A DNA stretch of 32,119 nt, from positions 1 to 32,119 of the forward strand of contig JAHHTS010000025.1 in assembly GCA_020024475.1 (NCBI GenBank), given 5' to 3'. Origin of the DNA: Oscillospiraceae bacterium. GTDB taxonomy: Bacteria > Bacillota > Clostridia > Oscillospirales > Ruminococcaceae. Positions 1 to 8,045 of the stretch are shown here, piece after piece (within the stretch, counting starts at the first letter, position 1; every line of letters starts with the position of its first letter). The position numbers and the translations under genes are program-made. The notes under the pieces were generated by a model. It made no database searches. It saw only the letters and a list, made by a program, of their open reading frames with translations, and had not been told where the DNA came from.

Positions 1-18
1 GTCCAACTTGGGGAGCCA
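1..18 (+). tRNA. 3' end of a tRNA, probably tRNA-Asn (partial)
   Basis: The first 18 bases read as the end of a tRNA: half of a T-arm (GT followed by the strand CCAAC), a seven-base acceptor strand TTGGGGA, a discriminator G and an encoded CCA. A G discriminator with this acceptor end resembles Bacillota tRNA-Asn. tRNA-Ser also carries G73 and cannot be excluded because the anticodon lies outside the window. A terminator hairpin follows within five bases, as expected at the end of a tRNA unit. Confidence 0.55.
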
Positions 19-22
19 CTTG

Positions 23-52
23 AAAGAGATACATTTTTGTATCTCTTTTTTT
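23..52 (+). terminator. Rho-independent terminator after the tRNA
   Basis: Arms AAAGAGATAC and GTATCTCTTT flank a six-base loop and are followed by a run of T. It ends the tRNA transcript and separates it from the downstream envelope locus. Confidence 0.85.
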
Positions 53-451
53 GTTTTGATATATATCTTTTAGTATATTTTTTGCTTTTATCAAAGTTAT
101 TTTTTTATGTATAATGTGATGAAAGTATATATGGTCCATAACAAAATTCTATTTTGTTTGCTAATTTGATAAATATTTTCATTTTTAAATTGAGATAATA
201 ATATTTTTTTAATTTACAAATTTAAAAATATATTCCGATAATAAGAGCTAAGTATTCCTAATTTATTGCTTTTATCAAGATACTGTGATAATATTATAAG
301 GAATGACTATTGTTGATTTTTGTGTTTTATCGCCTTATTATTTAAATAATAAATCAGTCATACATTTGAAATTATATGATTTTATTTTCACTATATTATT
401 GTAATTTAGGCGAATAAATAATTATATAACCGCTTGCAGAGGAATTTGGAT
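53..451. other. Gene-free AT-rich region before the envelope locus
   Basis: About 400 bases with no credible coding region. It contains an exact 18-bp palindrome at 335-352. This is nested in a larger inverted repeat: ATGACT at 302-307 pairs with AGTCAT at 356-361, and GATTT at 315-319 pairs with AAATC at 351-355. A promoter for the first gene must lie here, but only weak matches are visible, such as TTGTGT at 320-325 with TAAATA 17 bases later, so none is called. The structure could belong to a leader or could be chance in AT-rich DNA. Confidence 0.4.
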
Positions 452-2746
452 ATGATTAAAAAAAGAAAATATGGTATAGCCACAGCATTCACTTTGAACT
501 TTCTTTTAGGAATGATAATCGTCGCTGTGGGCTTTTTTATGGGGGATGGTACATTTTATTTAGGTACTGATTTTAATTATCAACAAATTCCTTTCAATAT
601 GCTTGCTGCTGAGTCGATAAAGACTGGAAATATCTTGTGGTTAGACAATTTTGAACTTGGAGCAAGTTTTATCGGTGCATTAAGCTTTTATGTCCTAGGA
701 AGCCCTTTTTTTTGGATAACATTATTGATTCCATCGGCTGAATATTCTATTTTAGTTCCTCTTTTATTTTCTTTAAAATTTGCTGTTGCAGGTACAGGAG
801 CATATTGTTATGCTCATCAGTACATAAAAGAATCTAAATGGGCTATTATATCTTCTATGCTTTATGCTTTTTCTGGTTACCAATTAATGAATATGAATTA
901 TAATCATTTTCTGGATGTAACAGCACTTTTTCCATTCCTATTATTAGCGTTAGATATGAATGTAAAAAACGATAAAAAAGGTTGGTTTGCCATAATGGTA
1001 GCCATAATGGCATTAACAAATTATTTCTTTTTTATATCTGTTGTAGTGTTTTTGATTATTTATTTTGTAGTTAAGCTTCTCACCAAAGATTATAGTATAA
1101 ATGCTAGATTATTTACACGCCTTGCATTTGAAAGTGTTATTGGTGTTGGAATGGCGATGATTTTGTTATTGCCTAACATATTCTTTTTGCTGGATAATCC
1201 TAGAATATCAGAAAGTATTTTCGGATTAGAAATTAGCAAAATGCTGTTTTTGAAACCATATCAATATGCTGATTTACTGTATTCTATGCTTTTACCAGCA
1301 GAAAATATATTTAATAAAGCTTTTATATTATCATCTGATCCAACTGGTAGTGCCATGTATCTTCCAGTTGTTGGATTTATTCCGACATTTGCATTTATGT
1401 TAAATCATAAAAATAGTTGGCTTACAAAACTTAGTATAGTTTGCTTTGTATTTATGAGCATGCCTTTATTGAACAGTGCTTTTGTTGCTTTTAACAGTGA
1501 GTATTATGCACGCTGGTTATTTATGCCTATATTGATTTTTTCAGTTATGGCAGGAAAACATTTCGAGAATAAAGAAAATATTAAAAATGGGATGAAGGTA
1601 TGGCTTTTAGTTGTAATTCTATTTTATTTTGCAAGATTGATGTGGAAATATTATTTTCATGTAGAATTTTTCCCAAACAAATTATTAGCAATTGTATTTT
1701 GCATTGTAGGATTAGCAGGCGTTGTTACTTTAATCTTTATTGATATTATAAAAGAAAAAAAACAAGCTTTATATCTTCTAATATTAGCTATATTCATTCA
1801 GACAACGGCATGTTTTGTTTTAAATACATACTATACGCATAAGTTTTGGGATAATGGATATATGCCGGCAAAAGTATTTTTTAATGATGTACCTAATATG
1901 AAATATCCTAATGAAGATGAGTATTATAGAACAGACACTAAAGATATCTATATAAATACTGGTATTATTTCAGATAAACCATCTATTAACATATTTGCTA
2001 GTAACATTACAGGTAGTATTTTTGATTTTTATAAATCAGCTGAATTAAGTCGTTCTGTAAATAGTATAATTCCGGGACAGTTTTATGGATATTACACTGT
2101 TTTAGGCACTAAATATATAATTAAACCAGAGGGTGAAACTTTAGTGAATGGAGAACAAGGATTTTCAAAGAAACCAGTTTATAATGATACTGGATTTGAT
2201 TTTTATGAAAATGAAAACTATCTTGGAATGGGCTTCTCTTATGACAAAGCAATTTCTAAGAGTGAGTTTTCAAAAATAAATAAAGAGTTAAAACATTTTG
2301 TTATGGTCGATGCCATTGTTCTAGATGATGATATCATAGAGAATAATAAAGATTTATTTGAAATAAAAAAGTCAGAAGATTATCATAATTTTGAATATGA
2401 AGATATGAGAAACTCTGTGTTGATAAAAAATGGATCTAAAGCGAAAAATTTTAAATACGAAGCTTCAAAATATACTTTTGATGTATCTTTAGAAAAAAAT
2501 ACTATATATTATGTTGCTGTACCATACGATAAAGGTTTTAAAGCAACTAATAATGGATTAGAAGTGCAAATAATGAATGTAAATAACGGGCTTATTGGGC
2601 TTGATCTTCCAAAAGGTGAAAACCATGTGGAGTTATCATATATGCCTATTGGGTTAAAAACAGGATCTGCCATTTCTATTATTAGTGTGATTGGTTTTGG
2701 CATGTATTCAATTTTTTGTAGGAGAAAAAATGAAAATAAAAGATAA
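452..2746 (+). CDS. YfhO-family polytopic membrane protein (GT-C-type glycosyltransferase)
   Basis: A 764-residue integral membrane protein with an N-terminal helix, about a dozen further hydrophobic segments over the first 460 residues, a soluble, presumably outside-facing, domain of roughly residues 465-725, and a last membrane helix before a basic tail. The layout and the early GTDFNYQQ loop motif (Asp40, in the loop where GT-C enzymes keep an acidic catalytic residue) fit the YfhO family (PF09586). In Bacillus and Listeria, YfhO-type proteins transfer a sugar from a flipped lipid-phosphate carrier to lipoteichoic acid. The ATG at 452 is chosen because AGAGGA lies 8 bases upstream; an upstream TTG at 434 has no ribosome binding site. 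The next gene starts 17 bases before this stop, so the two are probably translationally coupled. The acceptor polymer is unknown. Confidence 0.85.
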   Translation: MIKKRKYGIATAFTLNFLLGMIIVAVGFFMGDGTFYLGTDFNYQQIPFNMLAAESIKTGNILWLDNFELGASFIGALSFYVLGSPFFWITLLIPSAEYSILVPLLFSLKFAVAGTGAYCYAHQYIKESKWAIISSMLYAFSGYQLMNMNYNHFLDVTALFPFLLLALDMNVKNDKKGWFAIMVAIMALTNYFFFISVVVFLIIYFVVKLLTKDYSINARLFTRLAFESVIGVGMAMILLLPNIFFLLDNPRISESIFGLEISKMLFLKPYQYADLLYSMLLPAENIFNKAFILSSDPTGSAMYLPVVGFIPTFAFMLNHKNSWLTKLSIVCFVFMSMPLLNSAFVAFNSEYYARWLFMPILIFSVMAGKHFENKENIKNGMKVWLLVVILFYFARLMWKYYFHVEFFPNKLLAIVFCIVGLAGVVTLIFIDIIKEKKQALYLLILAIFIQTTACFVLNTYYTHKFWDNGYMPAKVFFNDVPNMKYPNEDEYYRTDTKDIYINTGIISDKPSINIFASNITGSIFDFYKSAELSRSVNSIIPGQFYGYYTVLGTKYIIKPEGETLVNGEQGFSKKPVYNDTGFDFYENENYLGMGFSYDKAISKSEFSKINKELKHFVMVDAIVLDDDIIENNKDLFEIKKSEDYHNFEYEDMRNSVLIKNGSKAKNFKYEASKYTFDVSLEKNTIYYVAVPYDKGFKATNNGLEVQIMNVNNGLIGLDLPKGENHVELSYMPIGLKTGSAISIISVIGFGMYSIFCRRKNENKR

Positions 2747-4403
2747 ATTGTATGAAAATAGGAAAGAAATAATTTTCTTATCCATATTTTCAGTTTTAAT
2801 GTGTTCAGTTCTATTCTTACCATATACAGTGAGATGTCATGACACATATTTTCATATAGAAAGAATAAAATCTATTTTAACAGGAATAGAAAATGGGGAT
2901 TGGTTCCCAAAAATTTACCCTTATTATTATGATGGGTTTGGTTATTCCACAAGTTTATTTTATAGTGATTTCTTCTTATATATACCAGTAGTGCTATGTC
3001 TCATAGGGATTGATGTTCTTTTAAGTTATAAAATTTATAATGCGTTATTGGTGTTCGCAACTGTATTCTCATCATATTTTTGCGCATGTAGACTTATGAA
3101 GAATAAGCAAGCTGCAATTATCACTTCTTTGATATATTCAGCTAGCAGTTATTTTGCAGTTGATATATTTATTAGAGGGGCATTAGGAGAAACGCAAGCA
3201 TTTGTATTTCTACCATTTTGCCTTCTTGGTATGTACAATTCCGTATATGGAGATAAAAATGATAGAACGGCTTTAATTATAGGATTTTCTGGCCTTGTTT
3301 TGAGTCATAATTTAAGTTTATTGTTGACATCAATTTTATTTGCAATATTTTTAATTATAAATATCACAAAATTAATTAAAGAGCCATCGAGAATTTTAAA
3401 TTTATTTAAAAGTAGCATTACTGTTATATTTATAACTGGATTTTTCCTTTTCCCAATGGTTGAACAACTTTTAAGTGAGCAGTTTTTTAGTTCATTCCAC
3501 GCTAAAATATGGAATCCGGGTAAAGCAGCAATAAGAGTTAGAAACTTGTTTATAGGAGCTAATCTTACAGAAAATCCAGTTTTTACACCAAGCTTAGGTT
3601 TGACCATGCTAATTGTTTTGATAGTTTGTCTAACAGAGCTATTGAAAAAAAGAAAAGACGATTTGAACAAATTTAGTTTAAATATGTTATTAGGTGCTTT
3701 AGGATGTATATTTGCTTCTACAAGTATCTTCCCTTGGTATCAACTTGATCCATATCTTAACATTATCCAATTTCCAAGTAGATTGTTTATATTTGTAACG
3801 CTTTTTCTCTCTTTTTCGTTTGGAGTTTGGTGGACAGAAAATATAAAAATAGATAATTTAAAATTGCAAAATTGCATAATCGTTTTAATCGCTCTAATTT
3901 CCATTTCTCAGTTTTCTTATACAACTTATAAAGGTTTGAAGATAGCAGCTGATGAAGGTAGAATTATTACGGATACAGAAAATTTTGTTTTATGGGATGA
4001 AAACTATCTCCATGCTAATAATAATCGAAAATTATGGGCTGAAAGAGATAAATATATCAATACTGCTACTGGTGTAAAAGGACCAGTAAAGTCTACATTA
4101 ACTAGAGATTATTATAATAGGTATATAATGTACCAAGATAACTATACTGATAACTCACTAGAAATCTCTGCTGTTTATTATTTAGGATATAAAGCTATTG
4201 ATGAAGATAGCGGTGAAGAACTTAAAGTACAGCCAAGTGAAAATGGTTGGCTTGAAGTAGAAATAGGCAATAAAGAAAAAGGAAAAATAAGAGTTTTCTA
4301 TGGTGGTACTACTATACAACATATTGCACCATATATTTCTATAATTTTTGTTATTTTACTTATTATATATAAATACAAAAATCGAGAAAAGAATAATTAT
4401 TAA
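2730..4403 (+). CDS. 6-pyruvoyl-tetrahydropterin synthase-related membrane protein (GT-C-like)
   Basis: A 557-residue polytopic membrane protein. After the first helix comes a loop with CHDTYFHIERI (His37, Asp38, His42), followed by about ten hydrophobic segments, a soluble stretch from about residue 430, and a C-terminal helix. This matches the family named PTPS-related membrane protein (PF10131). The name is historical: the fold is that of GT-C glycosyltransferases, not a pterin enzyme. GGAG lies 5 bases before the ATG at 2730, inside the end of the YfhO-family gene. The overlap and shared topology suggest two glycosyltransferases acting on one glycan at the outer face of the membrane (inference). 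No transcription end is visible after it, but a new promoter follows before the MBOAT gene. Confidence 0.8.
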   Translation: MKIKDKLYENRKEIIFLSIFSVLMCSVLFLPYTVRCHDTYFHIERIKSILTGIENGDWFPKIYPYYYDGFGYSTSLFYSDFFLYIPVVLCLIGIDVLLSYKIYNALLVFATVFSSYFCACRLMKNKQAAIITSLIYSASSYFAVDIFIRGALGETQAFVFLPFCLLGMYNSVYGDKNDRTALIIGFSGLVLSHNLSLLLTSILFAIFLIINITKLIKEPSRILNLFKSSITVIFITGFFLFPMVEQLLSEQFFSSFHAKIWNPGKAAIRVRNLFIGANLTENPVFTPSLGLTMLIVLIVCLTELLKKRKDDLNKFSLNMLLGALGCIFASTSIFPWYQLDPYLNIIQFPSRLFIFVTLFLSFSFGVWWTENIKIDNLKLQNCIIVLIALISISQFSYTTYKGLKIAADEGRIITDTENFVLWDENYLHANNNRKLWAERDKYINTATGVKGPVKSTLTRDYYNRYIMYQDNYTDNSLEISAVYYLGYKAIDEDSGEELKVQPSENGWLEVEIGNKEKGKIRVFYGGTTIQHIAPYISIIFVILLIIYKYKNREKNNY

Positions 4404-4445
4404 ATATATTTGAACTGAAAACATAAGTTTTATAAATATAATTGA

Positions 4446-4475
4446 TAGACAGATAATCTCATTATATGCTATAAT
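4446..4475 (+). promoter_or_regulatory. Promoter for the MBOAT-FkbH-ACP-SGNH unit
   Basis: TAGACA (4446-4451, five of six matches to the -35 consensus) lies 18 bases before TATAAT (4470-4475), with an extended -10 (TGC immediately upstream). Transcription would start near 4482, leaving a leader of about 35 bases with GAAAGG ahead of the ATG at 4518. Confidence 0.65.
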
Positions 4476-4517
4476 AAAATCTAAAACGCATGAATATTTT
4501 TGAAAGGTTTTAATATA

Positions 4518-6041
4518 ATGCAATTTAATTCGCTTCAATTTTTAATATTTTTTCCAATTGCAGTAATGGGATACTTTACACTTCCTGATAAATATAAAAA
4601 TAAATGGTTATTAGTACTTTCTTATTATTTTTATATGTGTTGGAATGCTGTATATGCTATTCTAATATTCTTTTCTACTTTTAGTACATGGGTGTGTGGA
4701 AATTTTACAACCAAAAAAGATGCAACAGAGAAAACAAGAAAAATTGCGTTAGTAACCAACATAGTAATTAATTTAGGTATATTATTTTTCTTCAAGTACT
4801 ATGAAATGTTTGCTGATTTGATAATAAGTATTTTTAAAATTGCTAATATAACCTTGGTTATACCTAAGTTGTCGCTACTATTACCAGTGGGAATTAGCTT
4901 CTATACATTTCAAGCGTTAGGATATTCTATAGATGTTTATCGTGGAACAGTTGAACACGAAAAAAGTTTTTTGAACTATGCGCTTTTTGTAAGTTTTTTT
5001 CCTCAGCTTGTTGCTGGACCAATTGAACGTAGCAATAATCTTTTACCACAGTTTCATAAATATAATAAATTTAATTATGAAAATTATGCAGTTGGTATGC
5101 GTTTAATGTTACTTGGCTTTTTTAAAAAGATTGTTATAGCTGATAATCTTAGTTTGGCAGTGGACAGATATTATGCAAATTTAAATGTTTGGCCTGGCCC
5201 ATTATTGATGCTTGGAATTGTTTTATTTGCTGTCCAAGTGTATTGCGATTTTTCTGCATACTCAGATATTGCTAGAGGTGCCGCAAAGATAATGGGATTT
5301 GAACTAATGTTAAATTTTGATCACCCATATTTTTCAAAGTCTATCGCAGAATTTTGGCGTAGGTGGCATATAAGCCTTGGCGGATGGTTTAGGGATTATT
5401 TGTTTTATCCTGTTCTCAGAAGTAATCCAGTAAGTAATCTTAATCGTAAATTATTAAAAGCTAAGAAAAGAAAATTAGCTAGAGTTATTCCAGTTATGAT
5501 TGCTCAAATTGTTGTTTGGACAACAACCGGATTATGGCATGGTGCGGCATGGACATATGTTGCATGGGGGATGTTACATGGCGTATATCAGATAATAGAA
5601 AATATAATTTCTGTATACCATAAAAAAGAAAAAGAATCATGGCTTGATAAACATATTTTAATTAAAGATATTTTTCAAACATTATTTACATTTTTCCTTG
5701 TATGTATAGGATATGTATTTTTCCGAAGTGAAACTTTTGGACAAGCATGGTACATAATTTCTCACAGTATTAGAGGATGGGGAGTTGTGCTTTCTGGTCC
5801 GGCTCTATATGCTGGTATAGTTAGTCTTTTTGGATCATCTAGAGTGTTATTTATAAGTTTGATTGCGATTATTGCATTATTCGTAATGGAAATAATTGAA
5901 ATAAAGACTGGTGAATATTTCCCACAGCTTTTAGATCATTTAACTCCTACTAAAAAATGGATATTATATTATGTAATATTATTTTCAATTGCTTTATTTG
6001 GATGTTTTGAAGCATCGTCATTTATTTATTTTCAATTTTAA
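4518..6041 (+). CDS. MBOAT-family membrane O-acyltransferase (AlgI/DltB-like)
   Basis: A 507-residue polytopic protein of the membrane-bound O-acyltransferase family. Family hallmarks are present: VSFFPQLVAGPIER, AEFWRRWHISLGGWFRDYL (His284) and GLWHGAAWTYVAWG (His341). The two histidines correspond to the paired conserved histidines of DltB; the second is the usual catalytic residue. Such enzymes move an acyl group through the membrane onto an extracellular polymer: alanyl in DltB, acetyl in AlgI. Because an acyl carrier protein gene and an FkbH gene follow directly, the donor here is more likely an ACP thioester than acetyl-CoA (inference). GAAAGG upstream supports the ATG at 4518 rather than a TTG at 4500. 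It is first in a four-gene unit with its own promoter. Confidence 0.92.
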   Translation: MQFNSLQFLIFFPIAVMGYFTLPDKYKNKWLLVLSYYFYMCWNAVYAILIFFSTFSTWVCGNFTTKKDATEKTRKIALVTNIVINLGILFFFKYYEMFADLIISIFKIANITLVIPKLSLLLPVGISFYTFQALGYSIDVYRGTVEHEKSFLNYALFVSFFPQLVAGPIERSNNLLPQFHKYNKFNYENYAVGMRLMLLGFFKKIVIADNLSLAVDRYYANLNVWPGPLLMLGIVLFAVQVYCDFSAYSDIARGAAKIMGFELMLNFDHPYFSKSIAEFWRRWHISLGGWFRDYLFYPVLRSNPVSNLNRKLLKAKKRKLARVIPVMIAQIVVWTTTGLWHGAAWTYVAWGMLHGVYQIIENIISVYHKKEKESWLDKHILIKDIFQTLFTFFLVCIGYVFFRSETFGQAWYIISHSIRGWGVVLSGPALYAGIVSLFGSSRVLFISLIAIIALFVMEIIEIKTGEYFPQLLDHLTPTKKWILYYVILFSIALFGCFEASSFIYFQF

Positions 6042-6058
6042 TTTATTGAGGCGTAATT

Positions 6059-7795
6059 ATGAGAGATAGAACATATGTGCAACTTATGAAAAGTGCAAAA
6101 AAAGAACTTGAAGGACCAAAAAATCGCTTAGCGGTGATGGGAGATTGTGCTACTCAACATTTGTCAACAGCAATTAAAGGTTGTGCCTATGAAAACAGTA
6201 TATCACTTGATGTTTGTGATTTGGACTATAACCAAATCTTAGCTCAATCGATGGATAAAGAAAGTAAATTATATAAGTTTAACCCAAAGATGGTGTTGAT
6301 ATATATGTGCTGTGAGCACTTATATGAGGATTACTGTAAAACAGAAATTTCTAATCGCACTAATTTTGCGGAAAACAAACTGCAAGAGATTATGAATATA
6401 TGGCAGCTTATATCTTCAAAAAGTAGCATAGATATTATGCAATTTACATTTGCAGAAAATGACGATAGAGTATTTGGAGATTTTGCATTGGGTCTAGAAA
6501 GTTCATACATTTTCCAACTGAAGAAATTGAATTATTTACTAATGCAGTCAGCCAAAGAGAATAGCCATGTCACTTTAATAGACTTAAATGGAATACAATC
6601 ATTAATTGGTAGAGAAAAGTTTCACGACAATAAATTATATTATTCTGCAAAAATGCCGCTTTCTATGAACGCAATACCAATAGTGGCATCACAGGTTGTT
6701 GATGTTATAAAAGCAAGAGAAGGCAAGGTTAAAAAATGTGTAGTTCTTGATTTAGACAACACACTTTGGGGTGGAGTTATAGGTGATGATGGTATAAATA
6801 ATATTCAAATAGGGGAATTAGGTGTAGGTCGTGCTTTTACAGAATTTCAAACATGGCTTAAAGAACTTAAAAATAGAGGAATTATTTTAACGGTTTGCAG
6901 TAAGAATAACGAAGAAACAGCCAAAGAGCCTTTTGAAAAACATCCTGATATGGTATTGAAACTTGATGACTTCGCAATGTTTGTAGCTAATTGGCAGGAT
7001 AAAGCAAGTAATATAAAAAATATTCAGCAAGTATTAAATCTTGGTATGGACAGTTTTGTGTTTATTGATGATAATCCGTTTGAAAGAAATGTTGTATCAA
7101 GTCTGATTAAAGATATCACAGTTCCAGATATGCCTGAAGACCCTTCTGATTATGTAACTTATCTTAAATCACTTAATCTATTTGAAACAGCAACATACTC
7201 TACTGCTGATTTAGATAGAACAGCACAGTATAAGTCGGAAGCCAATAGGGCAATTCTACAACAAAATTTTGAGGATTATGATTTGTATCTTGAAAGTTTA
7301 GAAATGGAAGCTGTTGCGCAGCCATTTAATGATTTTCATATAGCAAGAATAGCACAGCTTAGTCAACGTTCAAACCAGTTTAATTTACGAACAGTAAGAT
7401 ATTCAGTTGCACAGATTGAACGGATAAAGCAAGACAATAAATATAACACAATTTATTTTACACTTAAAGATAAGTTTGGAGAATATGGTCTTATAAGTGC
7501 GGTTATTTTGGAAAAGATAGATGAGAAAATAGCATTTATAGATACTTGGTTTATGAGTTGTCGTGTTTTGAAGCGTGGAATGGAAGAATTCATTATAAAT
7601 AAAATAATTGAAATTGCTAAATCTAATGGATATAAAAAAGTTATAGGAGAATATATTCCTACTGTGAAAAATTCAATGGTTAAATCAATTTATCCTGATC
7701 ATGGTTTTGTAGAAATTAGTGAGAATAAATATATAGTTGATTGTGATTCCTACAAAATAGCTAATACACATATAAAAGAAATAAAGGAGCAATAA
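6059..7795 (+). CDS. FkbH-type HAD-IIIC / acyltransferase protein (predicted glyceryl-ACP loading enzyme)
   Basis: A 578-residue protein with three parts. Residues 1-220 are the FkbH/BF1531-type N-terminal domain. Residues about 225-370 are a HAD-superfamily IIIC domain with DLDNTLWGG (Asp231 and Asp233) and FIDDNPFER. The C-terminal GNAT-like part contains SCRVLKRGMEE with Cys501. FkbH proteins of polyketide pathways take D-1,3-bisphosphoglycerate, remove phosphate and place the glyceryl group on a conserved cysteine and then on an ACP phosphopantetheine. All the expected residues are retained, so the protein is predicted to be active. TGAGG lies 7 bases before the ATG. The gene follows the MBOAT gene by 17 bases and precedes the ACP gene by one base. 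No polyketide synthase is near, so the acyl-ACP probably feeds the MBOAT enzyme (inference). The substrate could differ from glycerate. Confidence 0.85.
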   Translation: MRDRTYVQLMKSAKKELEGPKNRLAVMGDCATQHLSTAIKGCAYENSISLDVCDLDYNQILAQSMDKESKLYKFNPKMVLIYMCCEHLYEDYCKTEISNRTNFAENKLQEIMNIWQLISSKSSIDIMQFTFAENDDRVFGDFALGLESSYIFQLKKLNYLLMQSAKENSHVTLIDLNGIQSLIGREKFHDNKLYYSAKMPLSMNAIPIVASQVVDVIKAREGKVKKCVVLDLDNTLWGGVIGDDGINNIQIGELGVGRAFTEFQTWLKELKNRGIILTVCSKNNEETAKEPFEKHPDMVLKLDDFAMFVANWQDKASNIKNIQQVLNLGMDSFVFIDDNPFERNVVSSLIKDITVPDMPEDPSDYVTYLKSLNLFETATYSTADLDRTAQYKSEANRAILQQNFEDYDLYLESLEMEAVAQPFNDFHIARIAQLSQRSNQFNLRTVRYSVAQIERIKQDNKYNTIYFTLKDKFGEYGLISAVILEKIDEKIAFIDTWFMSCRVLKRGMEEFIINKIIEIAKSNGYKKVIGEYIPTVKNSMVKSIYPDHGFVEISENKYIVDCDSYKIANTHIKEIKEQ

Positions 7796-7796
7796 T

Positions 7797-8045
7797 ATGG
7801 AATTAGAAGTGCTAAATAAACTAAATGAAATTTTTAGTGATCTTTTTGATATGGAAGATATTGTGATTTCGAGAGATACAACAGCTTCAGATGTTAATGG
7901 ATGGGATAGTCTTATGCATATAACACTTGTATCAGAAGTTGAAGATGTTTTTAATATTAAGTTTACGATGAAACAGATTCTTGAAATGCAAAATGTAGGT
8001 GAAATGATAGATTTAATTATAGAAAAGGGCGGAAGGTGTGAGTAA
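7797..8045 (+). CDS. Acyl carrier protein
   Basis: An 82-residue acidic protein with the four-helix ACP pattern. GWDSLMHI contains Ser38, the phosphopantetheine attachment site, and an acidic helix with VEDVFNIKF follows. AAAGGAG lies 7 bases before the ATG. It starts one base after the FkbH stop and overlaps the next gene by 8 bases, so it is a dedicated carrier for this unit and not the fatty-acid ACP, which normally sits among fab genes. Its role corresponds to DltC in the D-alanylation pathway or to the stand-alone ACPs that receive glyceryl units from FkbH enzymes. No phosphopantetheinyl transferase lies in the window, so a general AcpS would have to activate it. Confidence 0.93.
   Translation: MELEVLNKLNEIFSDLFDMEDIVISRDTTASDVNGWDSLMHITLVSEVEDVFNIKFTMKQILEMQNVGEMIDLIIEKGGRCE

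Noticed and set aside
2509..3670. Two open frames on the minus strand (2509-2847 and 3305-3670)
   Set aside because: They lie inside well-supported plus-strand membrane-protein genes, have no ribosome binding site and show no family features.
6059..8045. A polyketide or tetronate biosynthesis fragment, suggested by FkbH plus ACP
   Set aside because: No ketosynthase, acyltransferase or methyltransferase gene is nearby; the flanking MBOAT and SGNH genes favour polymer acylation.
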